Shown: positions 1 to 8,904, numbered from the stretch's first letter. The stretch is DNA of 64,000 nt from an uncultured Halomonas sp. (GCF_947501415.1 NZ_CANMVL010000010.1:62001-126000), one strand, 5' to 3'. Translations and numbers: made by a program. Notes: generated by a model not told the origin, from the letters alone.

Positions 1-18
1 TTCGTCAAGGATGCCTGA
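1..18 (+). CDS. C-terminal end of a response regulator (partial)
   Basis: The first 18 bases read Phe-Val-Lys-Asp-Ala-stop and end 3 bp before the ATG of a sensor kinase. OmpR-family response regulators usually sit directly upstream of their kinase and often end in a GYLF-type segment, so this is probably the last five codons of the partner regulator. The identity is inferred from context only. Confidence 0.4.
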   Translation, partial: FVKDA

Positions 19-21
19 ACC

Positions 22-1635
22 ATGCGCCGTGTCCTGGCCGACAGCACCTTCCTGCGTGTCTACCTGCTGCTGGCGCTGGCGCTGCTGCTGACCTTCGGTC
101 TCGGCCTGCTGGGTGTGGCGCTGGTTGACCAGGTACGCCGGGAGGCCCACCGTGAGCAGCTGGCCGAGGCGCCGATGCGTCTGCTGACCGAACGACTCTC
201 GAGGCTGCCACCCGCGGCTCACCAGGCCTGGCTCGAGGCGCAAGGCAGGCGCCTGGACATGCAGGCCAGTATCGGGCCGCTGGAGGAGGCCTCGCTGGGC
301 TATTTCTCACGGCGTCGCCTGGCCGATGGCAAGGTGCTGGTGCAGCCGCGTGACGATCAGGGCTGGCGGCTGTTTTCGCTGCTGCCCGGGGGGAAGCGCC
401 TGCTGCGTATCGATCTCGTCAACCTGAGCGAGCATCAGCTGCGTGGCCTGACCGAGCTGCTGGGTCAATGGCTGTCGGAGATGCCCCCCTCTGCACGCCA
501 TTCGAGTCTCGAGGACCTGACCCGCGGTAGCCTGTCGGTGTCTCTGGAGGAGGCGCCTCCTCAAGGGCTGGATGACTACCAGCTGCGCCGACTAACCGCC
601 GGTGAGGTGGTGATCGAGCTGCTGCCTGGGCGCTGGTCGGTCGCGATCTATCTGGCGCTTCAGGATCTCAGTGGTGATGCCAGCTGGCTGGTGGTCGGCC
701 CGGTCCAGGCCTTCGAACCGATGCCTGGGTCGCTTCAGCTCCTGCTGGTGCTGATCATGCTGGCCGTGCTGGGCGTGACCATCTATCTGATCGTGCGCGG
801 CGTCGAAGCGCGCATGGTGCGGCTGGAGCTGGCCGCGTCGCGTATCGCGGCCGGACGACTGGATACCCGGGTCAAGGTGGAGAGTGCCGATTTCATCGGG
901 CGTCTCGGCATGGCGCTCAACGGCATGGCGGCGCAGGTGCAGTCGCTGCTGCGCGCCCAGCAGGACATGATTCGTGCGGTATCCCACGAGTTGCGTACCC
1001 CGGTGGCCCGCATTCGCTTCGCCGTTCAGATGGTCGAGGACATGACCGAGGACCCGGCGGTGCGTCGGCAGCTTCAGGGGGCCGATGGGGATATCCAGGA
1101 GCTCGATGACCTGATCGACGAGATCCTCACCTATGCCCGGCTGGGCAGCGAGGCCATCAATGGGCGCCAGATGAGTGCCGTGTCGGTGGAGTGTCGCGAG
1201 ATGGCCGAACGGGTCATCGAGGCGCTGGCCCTTCTGCATGAGGGGCTGACGCTCGAGCTTGCCGAGGGCCCCAGCATGGAGGTGCTGGCCGAGCCGCGCT
1301 ACCTTCAGCGCGCCCTGCAGAACCTGGTGGCCAACGCCTGCCGTCATGCACGCTCCCGGGTGGTGATCCGGTTGCAGCGAGAGCCTGCCCTGGTCAGGAT
1401 CGATGTGGAGGATGATGGTCCCGGCGTGCCGCTGGCCGAGCGCCAGTCGATCTTCAAGCCCTTCTCGCGTCTCGACGACAGCCGCACGCGCAGCGCCGGT
1501 GGCTATGGCCTGGGGCTCTCCATCGTGCACAAGGTGATGAGCTGGCACGGTGGCAGCGTCGGTGTGGACGACAGTCCCGCGCTTGGGGGGGCACGCTTCA
1601 CCCTGCTGCTGCCCCAGCGCCTCGAGGCCGAGTAG
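22..1635 (+). CDS. RstB-like sensor histidine kinase with enlarged sensor region
   Basis: Inner-membrane two-component kinase of 537 aa. It has an N-terminal membrane segment (about residues 10-32), a periplasmic region (about 35-230), a second membrane segment (about 240-260), HAMP, a HisKA domain with phospho-accepting His322 in AVSHELRTP, and HATPase_c with N (NLVANACRH), G1 (DDGPGVP) and G2 (GYGLGLSIV) boxes. The catalytic half and the segment LDDYQLRRLTAGEVV resemble E. coli RstB, but the protein is about 100 aa longer. The periplasmic part looks like two copies of the RstB sensor unit (about residues 50-130 and 145-235). It starts 3 bp after the presumed regulator stop, so the two are probably co-transcribed. 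The signal sensed is unknown. Confidence 0.88.
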   Translation: MRRVLADSTFLRVYLLLALALLLTFGLGLLGVALVDQVRREAHREQLAEAPMRLLTERLSRLPPAAHQAWLEAQGRRLDMQASIGPLEEASLGYFSRRRLADGKVLVQPRDDQGWRLFSLLPGGKRLLRIDLVNLSEHQLRGLTELLGQWLSEMPPSARHSSLEDLTRGSLSVSLEEAPPQGLDDYQLRRLTAGEVVIELLPGRWSVAIYLALQDLSGDASWLVVGPVQAFEPMPGSLQLLLVLIMLAVLGVTIYLIVRGVEARMVRLELAASRIAAGRLDTRVKVESADFIGRLGMALNGMAAQVQSLLRAQQDMIRAVSHELRTPVARIRFAVQMVEDMTEDPAVRRQLQGADGDIQELDDLIDEILTYARLGSEAINGRQMSAVSVECREMAERVIEALALLHEGLTLELAEGPSMEVLAEPRYLQRALQNLVANACRHARSRVVIRLQREPALVRIDVEDDGPGVPLAERQSIFKPFSRLDDSRTRSAGGYGLGLSIVHKVMSWHGGSVGVDDSPALGGARFTLLLPQRLEAE

Positions 1636-1637
1636 CC

Positions 1638-2552
1638 TCAGGCCGGCTTGATGCCGTCGAGTACCGCGAAGGAGGTCTCCCGAGCGGTACGCAGGAAGTC
1701 CTCCATCCATGGCGCCTGGCGGGTCTCCTCGCGAATCGCCGCGAAGAGAGTACTCCACACGCCCTTCTCGCCGAGTGCCACGGCCTTCACGTAATCGCGC
1801 TCCAGGTACTCGGTCAGTGCCCAGTTGGGCAGTGCACAGACACCGCGGCCGCTGGCCACCAGCTGCATCATCATGATGGTCAGCTCGGCGGTGCGTATCT
1901 CCCTGGGCTGTATGCCTGCCGGGTCGAGGAACTGGGTGAAGACGTCCAGGCGCGAGTGCTCCACCGGGTAGGTGATCAGGGTCTCTTCGCCGAGGGCCTC
2001 GGGGGTGACGAAGCCCTTGCCGGCCAGAGGGTGTTGACGGGCCACTGCCAGCAGTCCCTCGTAGCGAAACAGCGGCTCGTAATGCACTCCGGGGAGGGGC
2101 TGGGGATCGGCGGTGATCACCAGGTCGAGCTGCTCACGGGCCAGGGCCGGGAGTGGGTCGAAGTGGTGTCCGCCGGGGATATCGATCTCCACTTCCGGCC
2201 AGTGATCCCGGAAGTGGTCGATGGTAGGCATCAACCACTGAAAACAGCTATGGCACTCGATGGCCATATGCAGGCGCCCCTGCTCGTTGCCGGCGAGTCG
2301 TGCCAGGTCGCGCTCGGCCATGCGCACCTGGGGCAGCACCTGCTCGGCCAGGGTCAGCAGTCGCTGCCCGGCCCTGGTGAACTCCACGGGACGCGTCTTG
2401 CGCACGAACAGCGGGCTGCCCAGGCGCTCCTCCAGATCCTTGATCTGGTGAGAGAGGGCCGACTGGGTCAGGTGCACCCGTTCCGCCGCCTCCACCAGGG
2501 AGCCGGCGTCGCGCAGGGCGATCAATGTGCGGAGGTGTCGCAGCTCGAGCAT
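1638..2552 (-). CDS. metR: LysR-family regulator, MetR-like
   Basis: A 304-aa LysR-type DNA-binding regulator. The N-terminal winged helix begins MLELRHLRTLIALRDAGSLV and contains TQSALSHQIKDLEERLG; an effector-binding domain follows. The segments IAIECHSCFQWL-like, DIPGGHHFDPLPAL-like and QLDLVITADP match E. coli MetR closely, which controls methionine-synthesis genes with homocysteine as effector. The chosen ATG fits the family N-terminus; the frame extends upstream to 2747 but that extension would run into the divergent lipoprotein gene. It converges on the kinase gene with a 2-bp gap, so no terminator separates them. No perfect MetR palindrome was found in the divergent gap. Confidence 0.85.
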   Translation of the reverse strand: MLELRHLRTLIALRDAGSLVEAAERVHLTQSALSHQIKDLEERLGSPLFVRKTRPVEFTRAGQRLLTLAEQVLPQVRMAERDLARLAGNEQGRLHMAIECHSCFQWLMPTIDHFRDHWPEVEIDIPGGHHFDPLPALAREQLDLVITADPQPLPGVHYEPLFRYEGLLAVARQHPLAGKGFVTPEALGEETLITYPVEHSRLDVFTQFLDPAGIQPREIRTAELTIMMMQLVASGRGVCALPNWALTEYLERDYVKAVALGEKGVWSTLFAAIREETRQAPWMEDFLRTARETSFAVLDGIKPA

Positions 2553-2732
2553 GGGTGAGTCACTTTCATTTAAAAGACTTGGAAGCTTAGTTTGATTCAC
2601 CACTAATGGCCAGCCAGAATCCGCCATATGCTTCATGCAGATCGTCCCAGCCGTGACCATTGGAGGTTCGGGGACGTGGGGGCTGTTATGCTTGGCTCCG
2701 TCATGAAACCCTGATTCCCGCGAGGAGATGCC

Positions 2733-3431
2733 GTGTCCCGCCTTCACGTATTCGCCGCCCTGGGCCTGTCACTGCTGCTGACAGGTTGTGCCACCGCCCC
2801 GGCGCCGATCACCACCCATGAGCATGCACCGCTGTTGCCCTCGACCCTCTTTCCCGGCGATGCCGAGGCCTTTACCGCCTGGCGGTGTTCGCCGGACCAG
2901 GGAGTGGTAACCGCCGCCGCCGCCGAGGACGAGTTGAGAGTGTGGTCGACCCATGGCGCCTGGCGGCTCACGCCTGCCGTGGTCGCCGGTGGGGAGCGCT
3001 ACGAGCAGGGGGAGTTGAGCTTCTGGCGCACGGCCGATGGTGCCGTCGTCGAGTCGCCGCGTGGGCGGCTGATGTGCCAGGCGAGCATGCGCCGCCTGGC
3101 GCTGACTCGCGAACAGCGCCCCGGAGTGATGTTCCATGCCCGCGGCAATGAACCGGGCTGGATGGCAACCCTTGCCCACGACCGACCCGAAGTGCTCCTC
3201 AGCCTCGATTACGGCAGTCGTGAGCAACGCCTTCCCTACCGTGTCATCCAGATGGATAACGAAGCGGGGAGGGTGGTCCTGGCCAGCGGTCGTGGTGATA
3301 CCCCCTTCGAACTGCGAATCGAGGCGCGGGCCTGCTTCGATGATATGAGCGGCGAGCCCTTCCCGGCTCGTGTCACCCTGAGCGTGGAGGGCGAGCAGTA
3401 TCGAGGCTGTGGTCAGGGTATTGCACCCTGA
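2733..3431 (+). CDS. Lipoprotein with MliC-like and COG3650-like parts
   Basis: A 232-aa protein with a lipoprotein signal peptide (LLLTGC, lipidated Cys at about 19), so it is probably membrane-anchored facing the periplasm. The middle part (about 50-115) has the FTAWRC and RLMCQA cysteine pair typical of membrane-bound c-type lysozyme inhibitors (MliC). The C-terminal half starts FHARGNEPGWMATLA, resembling the GNEPFW core of COG3650 proteins, and has a further Cys pair. Start is a GTG preceded by GAGGAG 6 bp upstream. It is divergent from metR. Function is inferred as envelope-associated, possibly lysozyme defence; the substrate is not proven. Confidence 0.72.
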   Translation: MSRLHVFAALGLSLLLTGCATAPAPITTHEHAPLLPSTLFPGDAEAFTAWRCSPDQGVVTAAAAEDELRVWSTHGAWRLTPAVVAGGERYEQGELSFWRTADGAVVESPRGRLMCQASMRRLALTREQRPGVMFHARGNEPGWMATLAHDRPEVLLSLDYGSREQRLPYRVIQMDNEAGRVVLASGRGDTPFELRIEARACFDDMSGEPFPARVTLSVEGEQYRGCGQGIAP

Positions 3432-3465
3432 GCGAGGAGAACCCTGGGGGCGAGGCTTGTCTGTT

Positions 3466-3485
3466 CCGGCCAGACCACTGGCCGG
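3466..3485 (+). terminator. Weak hairpin after lipoprotein gene
   Basis: A perfect 7-bp stem (CCGGCCA/TGGCCGG) with a 6-nt loop lies 35 bp after the lipoprotein stop. There is no T-run directly after it, so it may not terminate by itself. The AT-rich stretch that follows (3510-3610), including the inverted repeat GTTCG-N7-CGAAC at 3518-3534, is the likely azoR control region. Confidence 0.3.
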
Positions 3486-3621
3486 CTGGACGAGGGTGCC
3501 CCCGACAAGAGCCTTTTGTTCGTTTATTTCGAACCTATCGCGCGTTTTTATGCGCTTTTTGTTTCGCTTCGTTCATCTATCATGGTGGTCATTCACTTTC
3601 ATCTGATCCAGGGAGACCTCC

Positions 3622-4230
3622 ATGACCAATCGTGTCCTGATGCTTACCGCCTCCATTCTCGCCGAAAATGGTCAGTCGAAGGCCCTCGCCGACCACTTTA
3701 TCGCCAGGACCGAGGCGTGTGATGGAGTGGAGGTCACCCATCGCGACCTGGTGGCCGAGGAGCTGCCGCATCTGGGGTTGGCCGAGCTGGGTAGCTGGCA
3801 GGTCCCCGCGGAAGAGCGCAGCGATGAACAGCGTGAGCTTGTCGCTCGCTCCGACGCCCTGATCGCCGAGCTTCACGACCACGACGTGATCGTCCTGGCG
3901 GTACCGATGTACAACCTTGGCATCCCCAGCCAGCTCAAGGCGTGGTTCGATCGCGTGATGCGCGCCGGGGTAACCTTCCGCTACACCGAGAATGGCCCTC
4001 AGGGTCTGGTGGAGGGCAAGCGGGCGGTGATTCTGGCGGCGCGGGGCGGTCAGTATGCTGGCACCGAGAAGGATACCCAGACACCGCACCTCAAGCTTAT
4101 GCTGGGCATGATGGGCATCACCGAGGTGGACAGCGTGTTTGCCGAGGGGCTCAACATGGGTGGGAATCATCGCGAGAACGCGCTCAAGGAGGCGCGTCAG
4201 GCCATCGATGGCCTGGTGGAGCGCCTGTAA
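3622..4230 (+). CDS. azoR: FMN-dependent NADH:quinone/azo oxidoreductase
   Basis: A 202-aa cytosolic flavodoxin-fold enzyme of the AzoR family, which uses NADH and FMN for two-electron reduction of quinones and azo compounds. Family marks include LMLTASILAENGQSKALAD at the FMN phosphate-binding N-terminus, VPMYNLGIPSQLKAWFDRV, and AARGGQYAG. The length equals the family norm. A Shine-Dalgarno (CAGGGAG) lies before the ATG. It stands alone, flanked by hairpins on both sides. A role in quinone or thiol stress defence is inferred from the family. Confidence 0.93.
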   Translation: MTNRVLMLTASILAENGQSKALADHFIARTEACDGVEVTHRDLVAEELPHLGLAELGSWQVPAEERSDEQRELVARSDALIAELHDHDVIVLAVPMYNLGIPSQLKAWFDRVMRAGVTFRYTENGPQGLVEGKRAVILAARGGQYAGTEKDTQTPHLKLMLGMMGITEVDSVFAEGLNMGGNHRENALKEARQAIDGLVERL

Positions 4231-4269
4231 CTCCAGTTGCCGGCCCTTGAGCTGGAACACTCGCACACA

Positions 4270-4305
4270 ACACAGCGGGGCGGCCATCGGGCCGCCCCGC
4301 TGTGT
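4270..4305. terminator. Strong hairpin between convergent azoR and tag
   Basis: A perfect 16-bp GC-rich stem (ACACAGCGGGGCGGCC and its complement) closes an ATCG tetraloop. It lies 39 bp after the azoR stop and 38 bp after the end of the convergent tag gene, so it can serve both transcripts. No long T-run follows on either strand. Confidence 0.75.
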
Positions 4306-4343
4306 GTCGGCTGTTCGTCGGTGACGTGGGTAAACGGACCGGC

Positions 4344-4880
4344 TCAGGTGCGGGTCCAGGGTGGGGCGGCTGCGAGGATGCGCGCCTGCACTGGGCAGTC
4401 ATCACGGTGGGCGCCGGGCAGGTAGCCGGTACTCATCAGGAATTCGCCAGTGATCTCCGGACCGGTGAACTTGAAGGTACGCTTGAAGAGCCTGACCCAC
4501 TCGCCGTGACTCAGTGGGTGGTGGTGATCGAGCCAGCCACGAAAGTCGCCGTGGCGAGCCTGCAGGGTCTGGATAACGCCGGCGTTGTGGATGACCGCCT
4601 CGATCTTGAGGCGGTTGCGGATGATGCCCACATCATCGAGCAGCCCCCGGCGTTCCGTCTCCCCGTAGCTCGCCACCCTGTCGATGGCGAAGCCATCGAA
4701 GGCGAGCCGGAAGGCCTCGCGCTTCTTCAGTACGGTGAGCCAGGAGAGCCCGGCCTGGTTGATCTCCAGCGCCAGGCGCTCGAAGAGGGCATCATCGTCG
4801 CCTACTGGGAAGCCGTACTCGTGGTCGTGGTAGGGGCCGTGGAAAGGGTGCCCTGGGGCCAGGTCACAGTAGTCGCTCAT
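4344..4880 (-). CDS. tag: DNA-3-methyladenine glycosylase I
   Basis: A 178-aa base-excision repair enzyme that removes 3-methyladenine from alkylated DNA. It shows YHDHEYGFP, the HhH-like core with QAGLSWLTVLKKREAFR, and FKFTGPEI. The four zinc-snap ligands of the Tag family can be matched to Cys5, His18, His158 and Cys162 (HRDDC). The length is slightly shorter than E. coli Tag. It is a single gene, convergent with azoR and divergent from gloA. Confidence 0.95.
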   Translation of the reverse strand: MSDYCDLAPGHPFHGPYHDHEYGFPVGDDDALFERLALEINQAGLSWLTVLKKREAFRLAFDGFAIDRVASYGETERRGLLDDVGIIRNRLKIEAVIHNAGVIQTLQARHGDFRGWLDHHHPLSHGEWVRLFKRTFKFTGPEITGEFLMSTGYLPGAHRDDCPVQARILAAAPPWTRT

Positions 4881-4978
4881 GGATGGGCTCCCCTCTCTGG
4901 GTAATCCATCGAGTCATTACACCTCCCTCCTGTTGAGGTTTACACTGGGTGCTTACGCTACACGACAAGGAGTCTCAC

Positions 4979-5419
4979 ATGCAGTACCTGCATACCACGG
5001 TGCGCGTCAGCGACCTCGATGCGTCGCTGCGTTTCTATTGTGACCTGCTGGGCCTCAAGGAGGTGCGTCGCAAGGAGAACGACAAGGGGCGCTTCACCCT
5101 GGTCTTCCTGGCCGCCCCCGAGGATGAGGCCCGCTCGGCGGAGCTCAAGGCGCCGGAGCTGGAGCTGACCTACAACTGGGACCCCGAGGAGTACGATGGT
5201 GGGCGCAACTTCGGCCACCTTGCCTACCGTGTGGATGATATCTACGCGCTCTGCGAGAAGCTGCAGGAGGCCGGCGTGACCATCAATCGCCCGCCCCGAG
5301 ATGGCCATATGGCATTCGTGCGAAGCCCCGACGGCATATCGGTGGAGCTGTTGCAGAAGGGCGAGGCACTGCCGCCCCGCGAGCCCTGGGCATCCATGGA
5401 GAACACCGGCACATGGTAA
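4979..5419 (+). CDS. gloA: Lactoylglutathione lyase (glyoxalase I)
   Basis: A 146-aa enzyme of the vicinal-oxygen-chelate fold that isomerises the methylglyoxal-glutathione hemithioacetal to S-lactoylglutathione. The metal ligands known from E. coli GloA are all present: His5 ([10 protein letters not shown]), Glu in LELTYNW, His in FGHLAYRV and Glu in SVELLQ. The ATG at 4979 matches the family N-terminus and has AAGGAG upstream; a GTG ten codons earlier is open but less likely. The stop overlaps the start of the next gene (ATGGTAA), so translation is probably coupled. Confidence 0.95.
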   Translation: MQYLHTTVRVSDLDASLRFYCDLLGLKEVRRKENDKGRFTLVFLAAPEDEARSAELKAPELELTYNWDPEEYDGGRNFGHLAYRVDDIYALCEKLQEAGVTINRPPRDGHMAFVRSPDGISVELLQKGEALPPREPWASMENTGTW

Positions 5420-5904
5420 CCGTGACGCGCATGACTCGGGCGCGCATGACCCGGGCGCGTATGATCCGGGCAGTGGCATCACTGACGGCGCTTTCTTCGC
5501 TGGTCCTGCTGGCCGGCTGTAGCAGTCATGCACCGGCGCCTGGCGAGCCGGTCGATGGTGAGCTGAGCGGCCCGGTGGTGGAGCAGCGCTGGAATCTGCT
5601 GCTGGTGGGCACCAGCGAGCGGCTGTCGATGCCCGAGCCCCCCTGGTTCGAGATCGGCCGTGACGGTCGCCTGGTCGGCAGCGACGGCTGCAACGAGATG
5701 CATGGCCAGGTGCGTCTCGGGGATAGCCAACGCATCGAGGTCACCGAACTTGCCACCACCCGTCGTGGCTGCCCCCAGCTGGATGACGCCGCACGGGTCA
5801 CCACGATGCTGGAGAGCGCCTACCGCTACCTGATCGATCACGATCGCCTGGTGTTCTTCGGTCCCGACCAGAGGGTGCTGGGGGGCTGGCGAGAGGCCAA
5901 CTGA
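5413..5904 (+). CDS. META/HslJ-domain lipoprotein
   Basis: A protein of up to 163 aa. A signal peptide ends in LVLLAGC, so it is a probable lipoprotein; a META domain follows, seen as [16 protein letters not shown] and the later TRRGCPQ. META/HslJ proteins are small envelope proteins linked to heat or antibiotic stress, without a known enzymatic role. The first ATG overlaps the gloA stop. Three further in-frame ATGs (5431, 5446, 5461) arise from a 15-bp tandem repeat, and 5461 gives the most typical signal peptide, so the true start is open. Confidence 0.8.
   Translation: MVTVTRMTRARMTRARMIRAVASLTALSSLVLLAGCSSHAPAPGEPVDGELSGPVVEQRWNLLLVGTSERLSMPEPPWFEIGRDGRLVGSDGCNEMHGQVRLGDSQRIEVTELATTRRGCPQLDDAARVTTMLESAYRYLIDHDRLVFFGPDQRVLGGWREAN
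5428..5472 (+). repeat. 15-bp tandem repeat x3 in signal-peptide codons
   Basis: Three near-identical 15-bp units (CGC ATG AC- CGG GCG pattern) encode [15 protein letters not shown] at the start of the META lipoprotein. Each unit carries an ATG, so change in copy number would lengthen the basic n-region without shifting frame. Confidence 0.85.
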
Positions 5905-5963
5905 GACGGTCCCGGGTCCTGTGTTTCGGCCTATGGGAAACGGAAAAGAGAAGCGTAAAAGAG

Positions 5964-6007
5964 AAGCGCCCCGCCGAGCTGAAGTTCAACTGCTTGGCGG
6001 GGCGCTT
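5964..6007 (-). terminator. Hairpin between META lipoprotein and secF
   Basis: AAGCGCCCCGCC pairs perfectly with GGCGGGGCGCTT across a 20-nt loop, and further pairs (GAGC/GCTT) can extend the stem. On the minus strand it is followed by a T-rich tract (CTCTTTTACGC), as expected for the end of the secDF transcript. It can also stop the convergent plus-strand transcript. Confidence 0.75.
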
Positions 6008-6032
6008 GCGTTGCGGCTTGTCGGCATGTTGC

Positions 6033-6962
6033 CTACGGCAGCTCTTCGGCCTCCGGGTCCTCCTTCTGTGCCGGGATCAGATCCTCGCGATTCAGCTTGA
6101 TCGCGATCAGCAGTGCCGAGGCTACATAGATGGAGGAGAAGGTGCCGATTACCACGCCGATGATCAAGGCGATGGCGAAGCCCTCGATCATGTCGCCACC
6201 CAGCAGCAGCAGGGCGACCAGCACCAGCAGGGTAGTACCTGAAGTGGCGAGGGTGCGCGACAGGGTCTGGTTGAGCGAGTCGTTGAAGATCGCCGGCATG
6301 TCGTCGATACGTGACTTGCGGATGTTCTCGCGGATGCGGTCATAGACCACGATGGTGTCGTTGAGCGAGTAACCGATCACCGCCAGCACGGCGGCCAGCA
6401 CGGTGAGGTCGAACTCGATCTGGAACAGCGAGAAGGCACCCACCACGATGATCACGTCATGCATCAGGGCCAGCAGTGCGCCGATCGCGAACTTGTACTG
6501 GAAGCGGAAGGCCACGTAGAGCATCACGATGCCCAGCGCCACCAGTAACCCTAGACCGGACTGGTCGCGCAGCTGGTCGCCCACCTGGGCGCCGACGAAC
6601 TCGGCGCGTACCAGGCTGACCTCCTCGCCACCATGGCGCAGCAACTCCACCACACGATCGCCGACGTCGGCATCGAAGGCCTGCTGCAGACGAATCAGTA
6701 CCTCGTTGGCGGCGCCGAAGGTCTGCACCGAGACATCGCGGAACTCGGCGGCTTCAAGGGTCTGACGCACCGCATCCAGCGAGGGCGCCACGGCGTAGCG
6801 TACCTCCACCAGGGTGCCACCGGTGAAGTCCAGGCCCAGGCTGAGCTGCTGGAACAGCAGTGAGACGAGCGATGCCAGGATCAGCAGAGCGGAGACCCCA
6901 AAGGCGATCTTCCGCTTGCTCATGAAGTCAATCTGTCGATTGGCCAGGCTTTTCATGATCAC
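6033..6962 (-). CDS. secF: Sec translocon accessory subunit SecF
   Basis: A 309-aa inner-membrane protein that works with SecD and YajC to drive late steps of Sec-dependent export using the proton gradient. One N-terminal membrane segment (KIAFGVSALLILASLVSLLF), a periplasmic P1 domain starting at GLDFTGGTLVEVRY, and five C-terminal segments with VIGYSLNDTIVVYDRIREN and SRTLATSGTTLLV are visible. It lies 3 bp downstream of secD as the last gene of the queA-tgt-yajC-secD-secF cluster, and a terminator follows. Confidence 0.97.
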   Translation of the reverse strand: MIMKSLANRQIDFMSKRKIAFGVSALLILASLVSLLFQQLSLGLDFTGGTLVEVRYAVAPSLDAVRQTLEAAEFRDVSVQTFGAANEVLIRLQQAFDADVGDRVVELLRHGGEEVSLVRAEFVGAQVGDQLRDQSGLGLLVALGIVMLYVAFRFQYKFAIGALLALMHDVIIVVGAFSLFQIEFDLTVLAAVLAVIGYSLNDTIVVYDRIRENIRKSRIDDMPAIFNDSLNQTLSRTLATSGTTLLVLVALLLLGGDMIEGFAIALIIGVVIGTFSSIYVASALLIAIKLNREDLIPAQKEDPEAEELP

Positions 6963-6965
6963 CTC

Positions 6966-8816
6966 TTATATCCAGAGCTTCTTGACCGGCTTGCCGCCAT
7001 AGACGAGATTCACCATGGCGCGGGTCACCATCAGGGCGGTGAACAGCGAGGTGAGAATGCCCAGCGACAGGGTCACGGCGAAGCCCTTGACCGGTCCGGT
7101 ACCGATCGAGAACAGAATCACCGCCACCAGCAGGGTGGTGATGTTGGCGTCGACGATGGAGGTGAAGGCGCGCTCGTAACCGGCGTGTATCGCCTGCTGT
7201 ACCGAGAGTCCCGTGCGCAGCTCCTCGCGTATTCGCTCGAAGATCAGCACGTTGGCGTCCACGGCCATGCCCAGCGTCAGTACGATGCCGGCGATGCCGG
7301 GCAGGGTCAGGGTGGCGCCGAGCATCGACATCGCCGCCACCAGCAGGGTCAGGTTGAGTGCCAGGGCCAGGTTGGCGAAGATGCCGAATACCTTGTAGCG
7401 GATCAGCATGAACAGCACCACCAGCAGCAGGCCGATCTGCACCGACATCACCCCGCGTTTGATGTTCTCTGCACCCAGGCTGGGACCGATGGTGCGCTCC
7501 TGCACGAAGTAGATCGGTGCAGCCAGCGAGCCCGAACGCAGCAGCAGGGAGAGCTCCGCCGCCTCGGTGGGAGAATCGAGTCCGGTGATGCGGAAGCTGT
7601 TGCCCAGGGCGCTCTGGATGGTGGCCAGGCTGATGATGCCGCGTTCGGTGTAGGGGTCACGGACCACCGTCTTCTCGCCATCGATCACCTTCACGCTGTC
7701 GCGGGTCTTGTGCTCGATGTAGACCACCGCCATGTTGCGACCGATATTGGTGCGGGTGGCGCGGTTCATCAGGGTGCCGCCGGTGCCGTCCAGGTTGATG
7801 TTGACCTGGGGACGACCGTTCTCGTCGAAGCTGCGGTTGGCATTGGAGACCTGGTCACCGGTGATGATCACGTCGCGCATCAGATCGGCGCTGCGTGACG
7901 GGGCATTGCGGAACGTCAGGGTCTCGATCTCGCTGTCCGGCGTATCGGGGCGCGCCTCGAGGCGGAACTCAAGATTGGCGGTGGCGCCGACGATGCGCTT
8001 GGCCTCCGCCGTATCCTGAACGCCGGGCAGCTCGACCACGATGCGATCTGGCCCCTGGCGCTGCACCAGCGGCTCTGCCACCCCCAGCTCGTTCACCCGG
8101 TTGCGCAGGGTGGTCAAGTTCTGGTTGATGGCATAGTCCTGAATCGCGTTGACCGCCTGGTCGGTCAGGGTCATGGCCAGGGCGGCACCGCGGCCATCAC
8201 CGAGATTCTCGTACTGGAAGTCGGGGAACTCGCGGCTGATCAGGTTGCGAGCGGTGTTGCGATCCTCGGCATCGGTGAAGGTCAGCGTCAGGGTTCGCCC
8301 ATCGATCCGGGTATCACGATAACGAATGCGCTCGTCACGCAGCTGCTCGCGCATGGCGCTGGCGTTGACCTCCAGGCGCTGAGCCACGGCGGCCGCCATG
8401 TCCACTTCCAGCAGGAAGTGCACGCCACCGCGCAGGTCGAGACCCAGTGTCATGGGGGAGGCGGAGAGCGACTGCAGCCATGCGGGGGTCGATTCGGCCA
8501 GGTTGAGGGCTACCACATACTCTTCGCCGAGCATGGCGGCCACGCGATCGCGGGCGGCGAGCTGGGCGTCGGGGTTGCCCAGGCGCAGCAGGGTGCTGGT
8601 CGGACTGCTTTCGACGTCCTTGATCTCGATGCCGGCATCGGCCAGGGATGACTGAATGCGCTCGAGCTGGCGCTCATCGACGGTGGCATCACCGCGCTCG
8701 CTGCTGATCTGGATTGCCGGATCTTCAGGGAAGAGGTTGGGTAACGTGTAGACCAGGCCGACGAGCAGGACGATGAGTATCAGCAGATACTTCCACAGGG
8801 GATAACGGTTGAGCAT
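6966..8816 (-). CDS. secD: Sec translocon accessory subunit SecD
   Basis: A 616-aa protein with the classic order: N-terminal membrane segment (LWKYLLILIVLLVGLVYTL), large periplasmic P1 head and base starting LGLDLRGGVHFLLEVD, then five membrane segments with GMAVDANVLIFERIREEL and TSIVDANITTLLVAVILF. Length matches E. coli SecD (615). It partners SecF, encoded 3 bp downstream. The 131-bp gap from yajC holds a strong hairpin. Confidence 0.97.
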   Translation of the reverse strand: MLNRYPLWKYLLILIVLLVGLVYTLPNLFPEDPAIQISSERGDATVDERQLERIQSSLADAGIEIKDVESSPTSTLLRLGNPDAQLAARDRVAAMLGEEYVVALNLAESTPAWLQSLSASPMTLGLDLRGGVHFLLEVDMAAAVAQRLEVNASAMREQLRDERIRYRDTRIDGRTLTLTFTDAEDRNTARNLISREFPDFQYENLGDGRGAALAMTLTDQAVNAIQDYAINQNLTTLRNRVNELGVAEPLVQRQGPDRIVVELPGVQDTAEAKRIVGATANLEFRLEARPDTPDSEIETLTFRNAPSRSADLMRDVIITGDQVSNANRSFDENGRPQVNINLDGTGGTLMNRATRTNIGRNMAVVYIEHKTRDSVKVIDGEKTVVRDPYTERGIISLATIQSALGNSFRITGLDSPTEAAELSLLLRSGSLAAPIYFVQERTIGPSLGAENIKRGVMSVQIGLLLVVLFMLIRYKVFGIFANLALALNLTLLVAAMSMLGATLTLPGIAGIVLTLGMAVDANVLIFERIREELRTGLSVQQAIHAGYERAFTSIVDANITTLLVAVILFSIGTGPVKGFAVTLSLGILTSLFTALMVTRAMVNLVYGGKPVKKLWI

Positions 8817-8904
8817 GCGAGCCCTGTCCTAGGTTGCTGACGAAGGGGGAGCTGACGCGATCACTCTACGGCAGCCACCGGCATGGCCGGCGGCGGTCGA
8901 AGAT

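Noticed and set aside
592..1758. 388-codon open frame antisense to the sensor kinase
   Set aside because: It is a shadow of a high-GC gene: composition is His/Gln/Gly-rich, no family motifs, and the plus-strand kinase is certain.
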